Part shown: piece after piece, positions 16,270 to 24,260 of the stretch
How the letters are laid out: each line of letters begins with the position of its first letter
Numbering within the stretch: the stretch's first letter is position 1
NCBI GenBank assembly: GCA_028290405.1
Contig: JAQGJX010000101.1
Coordinates: 1-48,688 of the forward strand
Origin: Hyphomicrobiales bacterium
Lineage (GTDB): Bacteria; Pseudomonadota; Alphaproteobacteria; Rhizobiales; Beijerinckiaceae
Direction of reading: 5' to 3'
DNA length: 48,688 nt
The notes under the pieces: model-generated
Told to the model about the DNA's origin: nothing
Seen by the model: only the letters and a program-made list of their open reading frames with translations
Databases searched by the model: none
Program-made: the position numbers and the translations under genes

Positions 16270-16284
16270 TTAATGATCCGTTAA
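16270..16284 (-). promoter_or_regulatory. CtrA-type binding box upstream of minCDE
   Basis: On the minus strand the sequence reads TTAAC-GGATCA-TTAAC, an exact match to the TTAA-N7-TTAA(C) box of the alphaproteobacterial cell-cycle regulator CtrA. It lies about 50-64 bases before the minC ATG, within a 247-base gene-free divergent region (16221-16467). CtrA control of minCDE is known in Sinorhizobium, so the site is likely functional. Confidence 0.75.
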
Positions 16285-16467
16285 GACAGCGCCTTGATTG
16301 TGCCGGAATCGAACGCCTTGCAGGCTCCGCGAGCCGCGCCCAAGAGGGTAGCGGCGAAGCTTCCGCTCATGAAACCATGAGGTCCGGAACCGCGGCGCTC
16401 CTTCGCGGATTGACGGAGCACGCAAGCGCGAACGGCCGCGTTCGCCGCGCGTGCGGAGTGCGCCGCG

Positions 16468-16701
16468 ATGACCTTTTGGCTGCATCGGCATGAGCATGAA
16501 GAAGCCGCCCGCCATGCGCAGTTGCGCCCGACGGGCAGCGGCCTCGCGGCGCTCTTCGCGCTAGTGGCCGCCGCCATCGCGTTGATGATGGCCCTGCCGG
16601 CCCTGGACGAACTGCGCGCGGTGATTCAGGCGCCTGCGTTGAACGCGGAGCGCGCTGGCCACGGCGCGGCGCCCGAGCGTGTTCACGCCGACCGCCGCTG
16701 A
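16468..16701 (+). CDS. Possible small single-pass membrane protein
   Basis: A 77-residue frame with one clear hydrophobic segment (GLAALFALVAAAIALMMALPAL) between a His/Arg-rich N-terminus (WLHRHEHEEAARHAQ) and a charged tail. GGAG sits nine bases before the ATG. It ends 41 bases before the PAP2 phosphatase gene on the same strand, so the two could be co-transcribed. I do not recognise a family, and in such GC-rich DNA the frame might be chance; the membrane segment and ribosome site are the only support. Confidence 0.4.
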   Translation: MTFWLHRHEHEEAARHAQLRPTGSGLAALFALVAAAIALMMALPALDELRAVIQAPALNAERAGHGAAPERVHADRR

Positions 16702-16742
16702 CGCTGATTGCAACGCGCCCGCGTGAATGCCAACGTGCGCGC

Positions 16743-17486
16743 ATGATCAGGTCCCTTCGCGCCCGCATCGGAAAAATTGAAAAGCGCATCGTCGTGTCCA
16801 TGGCGCTTGTGGCCGCTGGCGCAGGCGCGTTCGTCGCGCTGGCCGACGAAGCCATGGAAGGCGGCACGCGCGGCTTCGACACCCGCATCCTGCTCGCGCT
16901 GCGCAACGCGGCCGATCTCAGCGATCCCATCGGGCCGGAATGGTTCGAAGAGATGATGCGCGACTTCACGGCCCTTGGGGGCGTGGGGGTTCTGACGCTC
17001 GTGAGCCTTGCGCTGATGACCGGCCTGATCCTGCAAGGCAAGCGACACGCAGCCGTGATGGCGATCGCCGCAATCGTCAGCGGGATGGCGCTGAGCCAGA
17101 GCCTCAAGTGGGGCTTCGCCAGACCGCGTCCCGACCTCGTGCCCCATGGCGCGCGCGTCTACACCCAGAGCTTCCCGTCCGGCCATGCGATGATGTCGGC
17201 CATCGTCTATCTCACATGGGGGGCGCTGCTGGCGCGCACGCAGGACAGGCTGCGCGTCAAAAGCTTCATCATCGCGGTGGCCGTTTGCCTCACGCTGCTG
17301 ATCGGATGCAGCCGCGTCTACCTCGGCGTCCACTGGCCCACAGACGTGCTGGCGGGCTGGTCGGGCGGAGCCGCATGGGCGGTGGCGTGCTGGATCGTCA
17401 TGGCGTGGCTGCAGCAGAGCGGAAGCGTCGAGGAGCCAGGTCCAGCCCCGGCGACGCCAGCGGACGTGGATGCGCCGGCGCGTTGA
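16743..17486 (+). CDS. PAP2-superfamily phosphatase
   Basis: A 247-residue membrane phosphatase with all three PAP2 signature motifs: KWGFARPRP, FPSGHAMMS and SRVYLGVHWPTDVLAG. Five or six hydrophobic segments surround them. The family removes phosphate from lipids such as phosphatidate, undecaprenyl pyrophosphate or lipid A at the periplasmic face of the inner membrane; which one applies here is not readable. The ATG follows a weak ribosome site. The receiver-domain gene starts 85 bases downstream and may or may not share its transcript. Confidence 0.9.
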   Translation: MIRSLRARIGKIEKRIVVSMALVAAGAGAFVALADEAMEGGTRGFDTRILLALRNAADLSDPIGPEWFEEMMRDFTALGGVGVLTLVSLALMTGLILQGKRHAAVMAIAAIVSGMALSQSLKWGFARPRPDLVPHGARVYTQSFPSGHAMMSAIVYLTWGALLARTQDRLRVKSFIIAVAVCLTLLIGCSRVYLGVHWPTDVLAGWSGGAAWAVACWIVMAWLQQSGSVEEPGPAPATPADVDAPAR

Positions 17487-17571
17487 AGCGGCGATTCATA
17501 AAATCTTAGCGAAACAAAGCACAAATTGAACGCGGGGCGAGAACAGTCCGTTGACGGAAGAGTTGACGAAC

Positions 17572-17952
17572 ATGAGCAACGATCGCCAATGCGCCAGACC
17601 CACGATCCTCGTCGTCGAAGACGATCCGCTCATCCGGCTCTTCGGGGCCGATACGCTGATCGACGCCGGCTTCGAGGTGATTGAAGCCTGGAACGCGGAC
17701 GAAGCCCTGTCCATCCTGCAGGCCCGTTCGGACATCAACGTGCTCTTCACCGACGTGGACATGCCGGGCAGCCTCGATGGCCTTGAGCTCGCCAACATCG
17801 CGCGCCGCCTGCTGCCGCAGCTTCACATCATCATCACGTCAGGCCGGCGCAGGCCCGCGCAGCGGCAACTGCCCAAGGACGGGCGCTTTCTTGAAAAGCC
17901 CTATGCGCCCGATGAACTGGCGCGCGACATCGGCGCCATGCTGGCGGCGTGA
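17572..17952 (+). CDS. Single-domain response regulator (receiver only)
   Basis: A 126-residue stand-alone receiver domain. It has the acidic pair ILVVEDDPLIR, the phosphoacceptor Asp in VLFTDVDMPGSLDGLEL, the conserved Thr/Ser in IIITSGRRRP and the Lys in FLEKPYAPDEL. No output domain follows, so it must act by protein contact, as CheY- or DivK-like proteins or phosphorelay intermediates do. ATG at 17572 is preferred over TTG at 17551 because GGAAGAG lies about ten bases upstream. No sensor kinase is adjacent. Confidence 0.9.
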   Translation: MSNDRQCARPTILVVEDDPLIRLFGADTLIDAGFEVIEAWNADEALSILQARSDINVLFTDVDMPGSLDGLELANIARRLLPQLHIIITSGRRRPAQRQLPKDGRFLEKPYAPDELARDIGAMLAA

Positions 17953-17953
17953 C

Positions 17954-19273
17954 TCACACCCCGAACGGATAGGTTTCGAACGCCCCAGGCCTCGGCTCGT
18001 CGCCCAGCGGCGTGACGGCGCGCGTTTCGTCGAACCAGACGTAGCCGTCGAACTGGCGCGCGAGCGAAGCGTCGAAGTAATGGCTCGTGCGCTCGCTTTC
18101 GGGCCGGTAGATCACCCCGATGGCGCGCTCCAGCCGCACGCGCTCAAGCAGCGCGCGCGCTTCGCCAGGCGCGCGAAGATCGATGAAGCAGGTCTCGGGC
18201 GCGGCCCTGTGGAACAGGCCTTCCACGCTGTCCTGCCGCGCCGGCTGCACCTGCTTGACATGCATGCGCCCGCCCCAGTCGTCCGCCGCCGCGACCCAGC
18301 CATGGTCCGTGCCGAAGCCGATCAGCGCCGCCTCTTCGGCGTAGCGCTGGCGACAGAGCTGCCCCAGGTTGCGCTCCCCATGGCGCGCGCCCATTTCGGT
18401 CTCGCGCGCGTCGCCCACATGCGAGTTGTGCGCCCACACGATGGCCTTCGCGTGCGGCCCGCGCGCCTCGAGCACGTGTTGCAGCGTGTCGAACATGTGG
18501 TCGTCGCGCAGGTTCCAGGATTGCGCGGAATCCTCGTACATCACGCGATAATAGCGCTCCGCCGCGGCCACGAGCCGCGCGTTCTGCGCCGCGTCGAGAA
18601 AAGCGTCGCCGTCTCGCGCCATGTAGTCGAGCCTGTTACGGAACAACGCCGCCAGCGCCTCCTGCACTTCATGTTCGCACAGCGCGTAACCCGCGTTCAG
18701 CGACGCGCCGCCATAGGCTGACGGATTGCGCTTCCAGCGCGCCAGGCAACCATACCGCGCCCGCATCGCCTGCGCCTCCTGCGGATCGACCCGCGAGACG
18801 TAGTCCAGCACCATGCTCATCGACGTGTTGAGGCTATAAAGATCCAGCCCGTGAAAGCTGACCTTTTCGCCGTTCGTCCGTTCGTTGCGTTCGCGCAGCC
18901 ATTCGGCGAAATCGTGCATCTCCTCGTTGCGCCACATCCACGTGGGAAAGCGCGTGAACGCCGCCTCTGCGGCCTCGCGCGGCGCAGCCTCCCGCGCGCC
19001 GCGCACGTAGGCGTCGACGCTCGCGGCGTCGGGCCAGTCGGCCTCCACGGCGACGATCGTATATCCGTGCGCGTCCACCAGACGTTGTGTGATGGCCATG
19101 CGGGCGCGATAGAACTCGCTGGTGCCATGGGTCGCCTCGCCGAGCGCGACGACCCGCGCGCCAGCGTAGCGGTCGATGAGGCGCCCGAACGCCGGATCGT
19201 CGATAGCCGGCAGCGGCTCGCACGCGCCCGCAAGGGCGTCCTCCGCAGCGTCCGCGTGCAACTGATCGGTCAT
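17954..19273 (-). CDS. Erythromycin esterase family protein
   Basis: A 439-residue protein of the erythromycin esterase (EreA/B-like) family. Conserved catalytic elements are visible: VVALGEATHGTSEFYRAR (Glu46, His49), AVEADWPDA, SFHGLDLYSL and IVWAHNSHVGDARETEMG, which provides the second histidine. Despite the name most chromosomal members have unknown substrates and probably do not confer macrolide resistance. A start ATG at 19273 is followed by an acidic N-terminus without a signal peptide, so it is cytoplasmic. It is divergent from the Rieske oxygenase gene, with about 86 bases between them. Confidence 0.85.
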   Translation of the reverse strand: MTDQLHADAAEDALAGACEPLPAIDDPAFGRLIDRYAGARVVALGEATHGTSEFYRARMAITQRLVDAHGYTIVAVEADWPDAASVDAYVRGAREAAPREAAEAAFTRFPTWMWRNEEMHDFAEWLRERNERTNGEKVSFHGLDLYSLNTSMSMVLDYVSRVDPQEAQAMRARYGCLARWKRNPSAYGGASLNAGYALCEHEVQEALAALFRNRLDYMARDGDAFLDAAQNARLVAAAERYYRVMYEDSAQSWNLRDDHMFDTLQHVLEARGPHAKAIVWAHNSHVGDARETEMGARHGERNLGQLCRQRYAEEAALIGFGTDHGWVAAADDWGGRMHVKQVQPARQDSVEGLFHRAAPETCFIDLRAPGEARALLERVRLERAIGVIYRPESERTSHYFDASLARQFDGYVWFDETRAVTPLGDEPRPGAFETYPFGV

Positions 19274-19359
19274 GCGCAGCCTCCGCGGGAGAAAGGCGCG
19301 CGGCGATTGCGCAACGCCGCCGCGGCTCGTATCCTGCGGAGAAAATGGGACGGGACGCC

Positions 19360-20397
19360 ATGTTTCTCAAGAATTTCTGGTATATCGCCGGCTTCCGGCG
19401 CGACGTGGGCGCAACGCCCGTGCGCCGCCTCGTGCTTGGCCGACCGGTCGTGCTGTACCGCACGCCGCAAGGCGAGGCTGTGGCGCTTGAGGATCGCTGC
19501 GTTCACCGCCAGGCGCCGCTCTCGCTGGGCGCCGTGCAGGCCGATGGCGCGATCCAGTGCCCCTATCACGGCATACGCTTCAACCCCGACGGCGCCTGCG
19601 CGTTCATTCCCGAGCAGACGCGCATTCCCCGCGACGCCCGCGTGCGCGCCTACCCCACGCTTGAGCGCGGCGACTGGGTGTGGATCTGGACCGGCGACCC
19701 GGCCCTCGCCGACGAAGCGAGCGCGCCGGCCTATCCCTGGTTCGCAAGGGCAGGCTGGAAGACCCGCACCGCCCATCTGCACGTGAAGTGCGACTACAGG
19801 TTCATCGTCGACAACCTGCTCAACATGGCGCACCTGCCCTTCGTGCATCCCCGCACCATCGGCGGCGACGGCGTGGTGGAGGACGCGAAGGTGAGCGTGA
19901 CGCGCGGCGAGCGCAGCGTGCGGCTCGCGCGCCGCATGTACGACGTCGAGCCGCCGCCCACCTACCGCAAGGCGGGCGGCTTCACGGGCCTCGTGAACCG
20001 CTGGCAAACCATCGACTTCATGGCCCCGGGCTGCTTCGAGTTCCACACCGGCGTGATCGAGACCGGCCATGCGCCGCTGGAGCCCGATTTCGACGCTCCC
20101 AAGCCCAATGCGCGCGTGCTCGACCGCCACACCATGCATGCGGTGACGCCCGAGACGGAGGGCTCCACGAATTATTACGTAGGCTTCGCGTACGATCCGC
20201 AGGACGTCAGCGACGAGATGGCGGACTTCATCTTCGAGCAGACCTACGCGACCTTTCAGGAAGACGTGGTGATCCTGGAAGCGCAGCAGATCAACCAGGA
20301 CCTGACGCCCGGCGAGCGCACCATCGACATCGTGTCGGACGCGGCCGGCAACCACGCCCTGCGCATCCTGCACGAGCTGGAGGCCGCGCAAGGCTGA
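19360..20397 (+). CDS. VanA-type Rieske aromatic oxygenase
   Basis: A 345-residue oxygenase subunit of the vanillate O-demethylase/phthalate-4,5-dioxygenase type. The N-terminus FLKNFWYIAGF is typical. The Rieske cluster ligands are Cys47, His49, Cys67 and His70 (CVHRQ, then CPYHG). The mononuclear iron site is DNLLNMAHLPFVHPRTIG. Members demethylate methoxy-arenes or hydroxylate aromatic acids using electrons from a separate reductase, which is not found in the window. ATG at 19360 fits the family start, though ATG at 19345, five codons earlier, has the better ribosome site. First gene of a three-gene plus-strand operon. Confidence 0.88.
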   Translation: MFLKNFWYIAGFRRDVGATPVRRLVLGRPVVLYRTPQGEAVALEDRCVHRQAPLSLGAVQADGAIQCPYHGIRFNPDGACAFIPEQTRIPRDARVRAYPTLERGDWVWIWTGDPALADEASAPAYPWFARAGWKTRTAHLHVKCDYRFIVDNLLNMAHLPFVHPRTIGGDGVVEDAKVSVTRGERSVRLARRMYDVEPPPTYRKAGGFTGLVNRWQTIDFMAPGCFEFHTGVIETGHAPLEPDFDAPKPNARVLDRHTMHAVTPETEGSTNYYVGFAYDPQDVSDEMADFIFEQTYATFQEDVVILEAQQINQDLTPGERTIDIVSDAAGNHALRILHELEAAQG

Positions 20398-20490
20398 CGG
20401 GAGCGCGCGACATGACCGCTTGCGCCCTGCGCCCACGGGGCTATCTTGCGGCGCTTCCCGCAGGGCGCAGTTTCATCGGAGTTCAAGGCA

Positions 20491-21480
20491 ATGGCGGATA
20501 TCGTTCTCGGCGTCGGCAGCTCGCACTCGCCGCTGCTCAACAGCCCGGCGGAGGATTATCCCAAGCATGCTGAAATCGACCGCGGCGGGCGCAAGCTCAT
20601 CGACCGTTTCGGGGTGACGCGCACCTATGGCGAACTGCTGGAGCAGGCCGACCCCGCCATCCTCGACCAGATCGTCCCGCAGGTTCTCGAAGAGCGCGCC
20701 GCGCGCTGCACGGCCAACGTCGAACGCCTCGAACGCACGCTCGCGCAGGCGAATCTCGATGCGCTGATTATCATCGGCGACGACCAGAACGAGCAGTTCT
20801 TCGACGACAACATGCCCTCGATCCTGATCTACGCGGGCGAAACCATCGTCAACAATCCGCTCTCGATGCCCGAGGAGGCGCCGCAATGGTGGCGCCGGGC
20901 GCGCTCGCAATATCACGTGAGCGACGCGCCGCGCGAATACCCGGTGGACGCAAAGCTCGGCCGATTCCTTGTCGACCAGCTGATGGAGAACGATTTCGAC
21001 GTCAGCTATTCCAAGCGCCTCGCCAAGCCCCATGGGGAGGGGCACGCCTTCGGGTTCGTGCACCAGCGCCTGATGCTGGAACGCGTCACCCCCATCGTGC
21101 CGGTGGCGCTGAACACGTACTTCCCGCCCAACCAGCCCCGGCCCCGCCGGTGCTACGACCTCGGCCGCGCGATCACGAAGGCGGTGCGCGCCTATCCGGG
21201 CGAGGGCCGCATCGGCATATTCGGCTCGGGCGGACTGAGCCATTTCACCGTGGACGAAGAACTCGACCGCATGCTGCTCGACGCCTTCCGCAACAAGGAC
21301 GCCGAAGCGCTGCGCTCGCTTTCGCCGGGCCGGCTGAATTCAGGCACGTCGGAAGTGCGCAACTGGATCACGGTCGCGGGCGCCTGCGAGCATCTGGACA
21401 CGCAATGGCAGGACTACGTGCCCTGCTATCGCTCGGCGGCCGGCACCGGCTGCGGCATGGGCTTCGCCGTCTGGGCGTGA
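20491..21480 (+). CDS. Class III extradiol ring-cleavage dioxygenase (LigB-like)
   Basis: A 329-residue class III extradiol dioxygenase, the fold of LigB, gallate dioxygenase and related enzymes. It opens catecholic rings next to the diol using non-haem iron. Visible signatures are VGSSHSPLLN near the N-terminus (iron-binding His), ALIIIGDDQNEQFF, the HGEGHAFGFVHQRL His-rich segment, VPVALNTYFPP and GIFGSGGLSHFTVDEELD with another His. ATG at 20491 begins the family motif and follows AAGG. It lies 94 bases after the Rieske gene and 67 before the TauD-type gene, all on one strand. Confidence 0.87.
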   Translation: MADIVLGVGSSHSPLLNSPAEDYPKHAEIDRGGRKLIDRFGVTRTYGELLEQADPAILDQIVPQVLEERAARCTANVERLERTLAQANLDALIIIGDDQNEQFFDDNMPSILIYAGETIVNNPLSMPEEAPQWWRRARSQYHVSDAPREYPVDAKLGRFLVDQLMENDFDVSYSKRLAKPHGEGHAFGFVHQRLMLERVTPIVPVALNTYFPPNQPRPRRCYDLGRAITKAVRAYPGEGRIGIFGSGGLSHFTVDEELDRMLLDAFRNKDAEALRSLSPGRLNSGTSEVRNWITVAGACEHLDTQWQDYVPCYRSAAGTGCGMGFAVWA

Positions 21481-21547
21481 ACGAAGGTCTGGCGCTTGGC
21501 TGCGCGCGCGCCGCGGCGCATGATGCACGAAACAACGGGAGGACGGC

Positions 21548-22426
21548 ATGAACATCAATGTCGCGAAGGCGTCCTGGACGCAGGCGGCGCTCGCCGCCGC
21601 GCCGTTCGAGGTGGAGCGCGTCGGGCGCAGCCTCGGCGCGGAGATCCATGGGCTTGATCTGAAGAAAGGTCTCGACGAGAGGAGCTTTCGCGGCCTTGAG
21701 GCGGCGCTCATCGAGAACAAGGTGATCTACCTGCGCGACCAGCATCTCACCACCGCGCAGCATGTGGAGATCAGCCGCTGGTTCGGCGCGCTCGAGGTGC
21801 ATCCCTTCCGGCCGGAGGGCGAGTTTCCCGAGATCATGGTGCTCGACAACCACAAGGACAATCCGGTCCTCTCGACGGACGTCTGGCACTCCGACACCAC
21901 GTTCCGCGCCACCCCCACCAAGTACACGATCCTGCGCTCGCAGATCATTCCCAGGACCGGCGGCGACACCCTCTGGTGCGACATGGAGGCCGCCTACAAC
22001 GGCCTCAGCGAGACGTTCCGCGCCATGATCGGCGGCCTGAAGGCGCGCCACGACTTCCAGAATTTCCGGGTGCTGTTCACCCGGTCCGACGAGGACCAGA
22101 AACGCCTGCGCCGCATGGAGGAGCTTTATCCCAACCCGGTGCATCCGCTGGTGCGCACGCACCCGGTCACGGGCGCCAAATGCATCTACGTGAACCCGCA
22201 GTTCACCATCGGCGTCGAGGGGCTGCACAAGGACGAAAGCGACGTGCTGCTGAAACTGCTGTTCGAGCAGGTGCACGTGCCCGAATACCAGTTCCGCTTC
22301 CGATGGACGGAGGGCGCCATCGTGTTCTGGGACAACCAGTCGACCCAGCATTACGCGGCGAACGATTACTATCCCGACCGCCGCCGCATGGAGCGCACGG
22401 CCGTGTGCGGAGACGCGCCGGTCTGA
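21548..22426 (+). CDS. TauD/TfdA-family 2-oxoglutarate dioxygenase
   Basis: A 292-residue Fe(II)/2-oxoglutarate oxygenase. The iron ligands are His114 and Asp116 in DVWHSDTTF and the distal His in WDNQSTQHYAAND. The 2-oxoglutarate-binding Arg lies in the final RRRMERTAV. Relatives include taurine, 2,4-D and sulfonate dioxygenases, which release a side group by hydroxylating the adjacent carbon. Its place behind a Rieske and an extradiol enzyme suggests it cleaves an ether, sulfonate or alkyl substituent of the aromatic substrate, but this is inference. The ATG follows GGGAGGACGGC, a strong ribosome site. Confidence 0.9.
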   Translation: MNINVAKASWTQAALAAAPFEVERVGRSLGAEIHGLDLKKGLDERSFRGLEAALIENKVIYLRDQHLTTAQHVEISRWFGALEVHPFRPEGEFPEIMVLDNHKDNPVLSTDVWHSDTTFRATPTKYTILRSQIIPRTGGDTLWCDMEAAYNGLSETFRAMIGGLKARHDFQNFRVLFTRSDEDQKRLRRMEELYPNPVHPLVRTHPVTGAKCIYVNPQFTIGVEGLHKDESDVLLKLLFEQVHVPEYQFRFRWTEGAIVFWDNQSTQHYAANDYYPDRRRMERTAVCGDAPV

Positions 22427-22436
22427 GCGGCGCACT

Positions 22437-22466
22437 GTCCCGGGGCGGCGAAGCCGGACCCGGGAC
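22437..22466. terminator. Hairpin between two convergent operons
   Basis: An 8-bp perfect inverted repeat, GTCCCGGG with CCCGGGAC, lies in the 55-base gap where the plus-strand oxygenase operon meets the minus-strand dioxygenase operon. Inside it GCGGCGAAGCC can pair further. It has no T-run, so terminator function on both strands is inferred from position. Confidence 0.45.
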
Positions 22467-22481
22467 CCGGAGCCGCGCGGG

Positions 22482-23504
22482 CTACCGGCCCATGGCCTCT
22501 TCGGCGCGCTTCAGCACGGAGGGCTTGAACGACGCGAAGCGCTTCAGCGCCGCCTCGATCTCCTCGCCCGTGACGGGGTCGATGTCGAGCCCCACCTTCT
22601 GGGCGTCGGCCAGGAACTCCGGATCCTTCATGGTCGCCTGGAAGGCGTCCCGCAGCGCTTTCAGGCGATCGGCGGGAACAGCCGGCGGCGTCGCGAAGGG
22701 GCGTGAGAGAAGCTGCTGGTGGAAGTGCACTTCCAGCACCTGCCGGTCCTCCTCCGTCCTGGCGAAGTCGAACACGCTGGGCACGTCGCCGAACTCGGTG
22801 GACTTGTTGTAGCCCATCTGGATGACCAGCTTGATCTGGCCGCTCTGCACTTCCTTCGCCCATTGCGACTTGATGCTGGAGCCAAAGAGCCCGCACGACG
22901 CGTTCACCTCGCCGCGGTTCATCGCCAGGTTGACGTCGCGCGTGCCCGGATAGCCGGACACGACCTTCATGCCCTTGGCGCCCAGCACGTTCTTCAGCAC
23001 CATGGGATGCTGGAAGGTGATCGCCGCCGCCGCCCCGCCGCCGAAGATCGTCTCCTTCTCGCCGACCTCCTTCCAGGAGCTGGCCACGCCCGGCGCCTGC
23101 CAGACGCCGCAATAGGCGACCTCCTGCGCCATCGAGCCGATCCAGCCGAACTTGGCCGAATCAAAGCGCGCGGCCTTGTTGCCGAGGATCGGCTCCATGG
23201 CGACCGACGAGGCGAAGATCGCCATCACCGTGCCGTCGGGCGTCGCCTGGTTGTAGAGGTGGTTGGCGGCCACGAGCGAAGCGGCGCCGGGCATGTTGGA
23301 GGGCACCACGTTGGGGTTGCCGGGAATGAAGCGGCCGAAGTGGCGGGCCAGCGTGCGGGCGTTCGCGTCGTAGCCGCCGCCCGGCGGGAAGCCGATGAGG
23401 ATCTGAACGGACTTGCCCCTGTAGAAATCCGCGACGCCCTGCGCGCTTGCAGGCGACGCCAGGGCGGCCGCGGCCAGCAATCCTGATGCGATGATCTTCA
23501 TCAT
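22482..23504 (-). CDS. TctC/Bug-family periplasmic substrate-binding protein
   Basis: A 340-residue Bug receptor with Sec signal MMKIIASGLLAAAALASPASAQG and hallmarks VADFYRGKSVQILIGFPPGGGYDANARTLARHFG, VVPSNMPGAASLVAANHLY and VVSGYPGTRDVNLAMNRGEV. The ATG follows ACGGAGGGGATT. It is the last gene of the minus-strand catabolic operon, 22 bases after the class II aldolase-type gene. That placement makes an aromatic carboxylate its likely ligand, by analogy with the terephthalate (TphC) and isophthalate receptors. TctA/TctB membrane subunits are absent from the window. Confidence 0.9.
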   Translation of the reverse strand: MMKIIASGLLAAAALASPASAQGVADFYRGKSVQILIGFPPGGGYDANARTLARHFGRFIPGNPNVVPSNMPGAASLVAANHLYNQATPDGTVMAIFASSVAMEPILGNKAARFDSAKFGWIGSMAQEVAYCGVWQAPGVASSWKEVGEKETIFGGGAAAAITFQHPMVLKNVLGAKGMKVVSGYPGTRDVNLAMNRGEVNASCGLFGSSIKSQWAKEVQSGQIKLVIQMGYNKSTEFGDVPSVFDFARTEEDRQVLEVHFHQQLLSRPFATPPAVPADRLKALRDAFQATMKDPEFLADAQKVGLDIDPVTGEEIEAALKRFASFKPSVLKRAEEAMGR

Positions 23505-23526
23505 AATCCCCTCCGTTTTTGTTCGC

Positions 23527-24258
23527 TCAGTCGGCCAGCAGGTCGTCGCAGCCCGCTTCCTGGGCCCAGAACTCCCAGCCGCGCCGCATGGCGGGCGAGT
23601 CGGGATCGAGCGCAAGGCGCGCGTCGATCTCGCCCTTCGAGAGCCCCCGGTGCTCGCCCATGCGCATCGCCGCCATCAGCACGCGCGCGTTGCGCGGCAC
23701 GTAGACGGCCAGCCGCACCAGGTCGAACACGGACGCGCCCGCCGCCACGAACCCGTGGCCGCGCATCAGCGCCATGCGGTTGCACGCGAGGCAGGCGGCA
23801 AGATCGCGTCCCTGCTCCATGTTGAGCACGAGCAGGTTGGTGTCGTCGCCGAACCTGTCGGCGATGTCCCACACGGGCACGTCGTGCCCCATGTCGCCCA
23901 CCGCCTGGATGACGGGCCGCAGGCGCGTGGTCTTCGAGATCGCAAAAGGCAGCACGTCTTCCGCGTGGGAATGCAGCACGGCCTTCACGTCCGGCCGCCG
24001 CTCGTACACGGCGCCATGGATGTAGCGCTCCATGTACAGGGGCCGCGTTTCGGGCGAGACGGGACGTCCGTCCAGCCAGAACTCCACGATGTCGCTCGTG
24101 CGCACCATGCCGGGGCTGCACGAACGCGCCAGCAGGTATTTCTGCGGATCGTCCGGATGGCGCAGGCTCACATGGCCATAGGCGTCGAGCACTTTCTGGT
24201 GCGCCAGAATGCGGTTTGCGATGACGACGTCGCGCCGCGCGCGCTCGATCCGCTCCAC
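23527..24258 (-). CDS. Class II aldolase/adducin family protein
   Basis: A 243-residue class II aldolase-fold protein. The zinc-site histidines are visible in LHSHAEDVLPFA and in MRGHGFVAAG, with the GHVSLRHP and SCSPGMVRTSDIVEF phosphate-loop-like segments before them. In aromatic catabolism this fold includes 3,4-dihydroxyphthalate decarboxylase, which suits the operon, but retro-aldol or other decarboxylation is equally possible. The start is GTG at 24258, two bases after the stop of the upstream gene, with GAGGG just before it, indicating coupled translation. The frame stays open far upstream only because the neighbour is GC-rich in another phase. Confidence 0.85.
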   Translation of the reverse strand: MERIERARRDVVIANRILAHQKVLDAYGHVSLRHPDDPQKYLLARSCSPGMVRTSDIVEFWLDGRPVSPETRPLYMERYIHGAVYERRPDVKAVLHSHAEDVLPFAISKTTRLRPVIQAVGDMGHDVPVWDIADRFGDDTNLLVLNMEQGRDLAACLACNRMALMRGHGFVAAGASVFDLVRLAVYVPRNARVLMAAMRMGEHRGLSKGEIDARLALDPDSPAMRRGWEFWAQEAGCDDLLAD

Positions 24259-24260
24259 GC

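Noticed and set aside
17954-19273. Macrolide resistance gene
   Set aside because: The family is right, but most chromosomal members are not resistance enzymes, and no mobile element is near.
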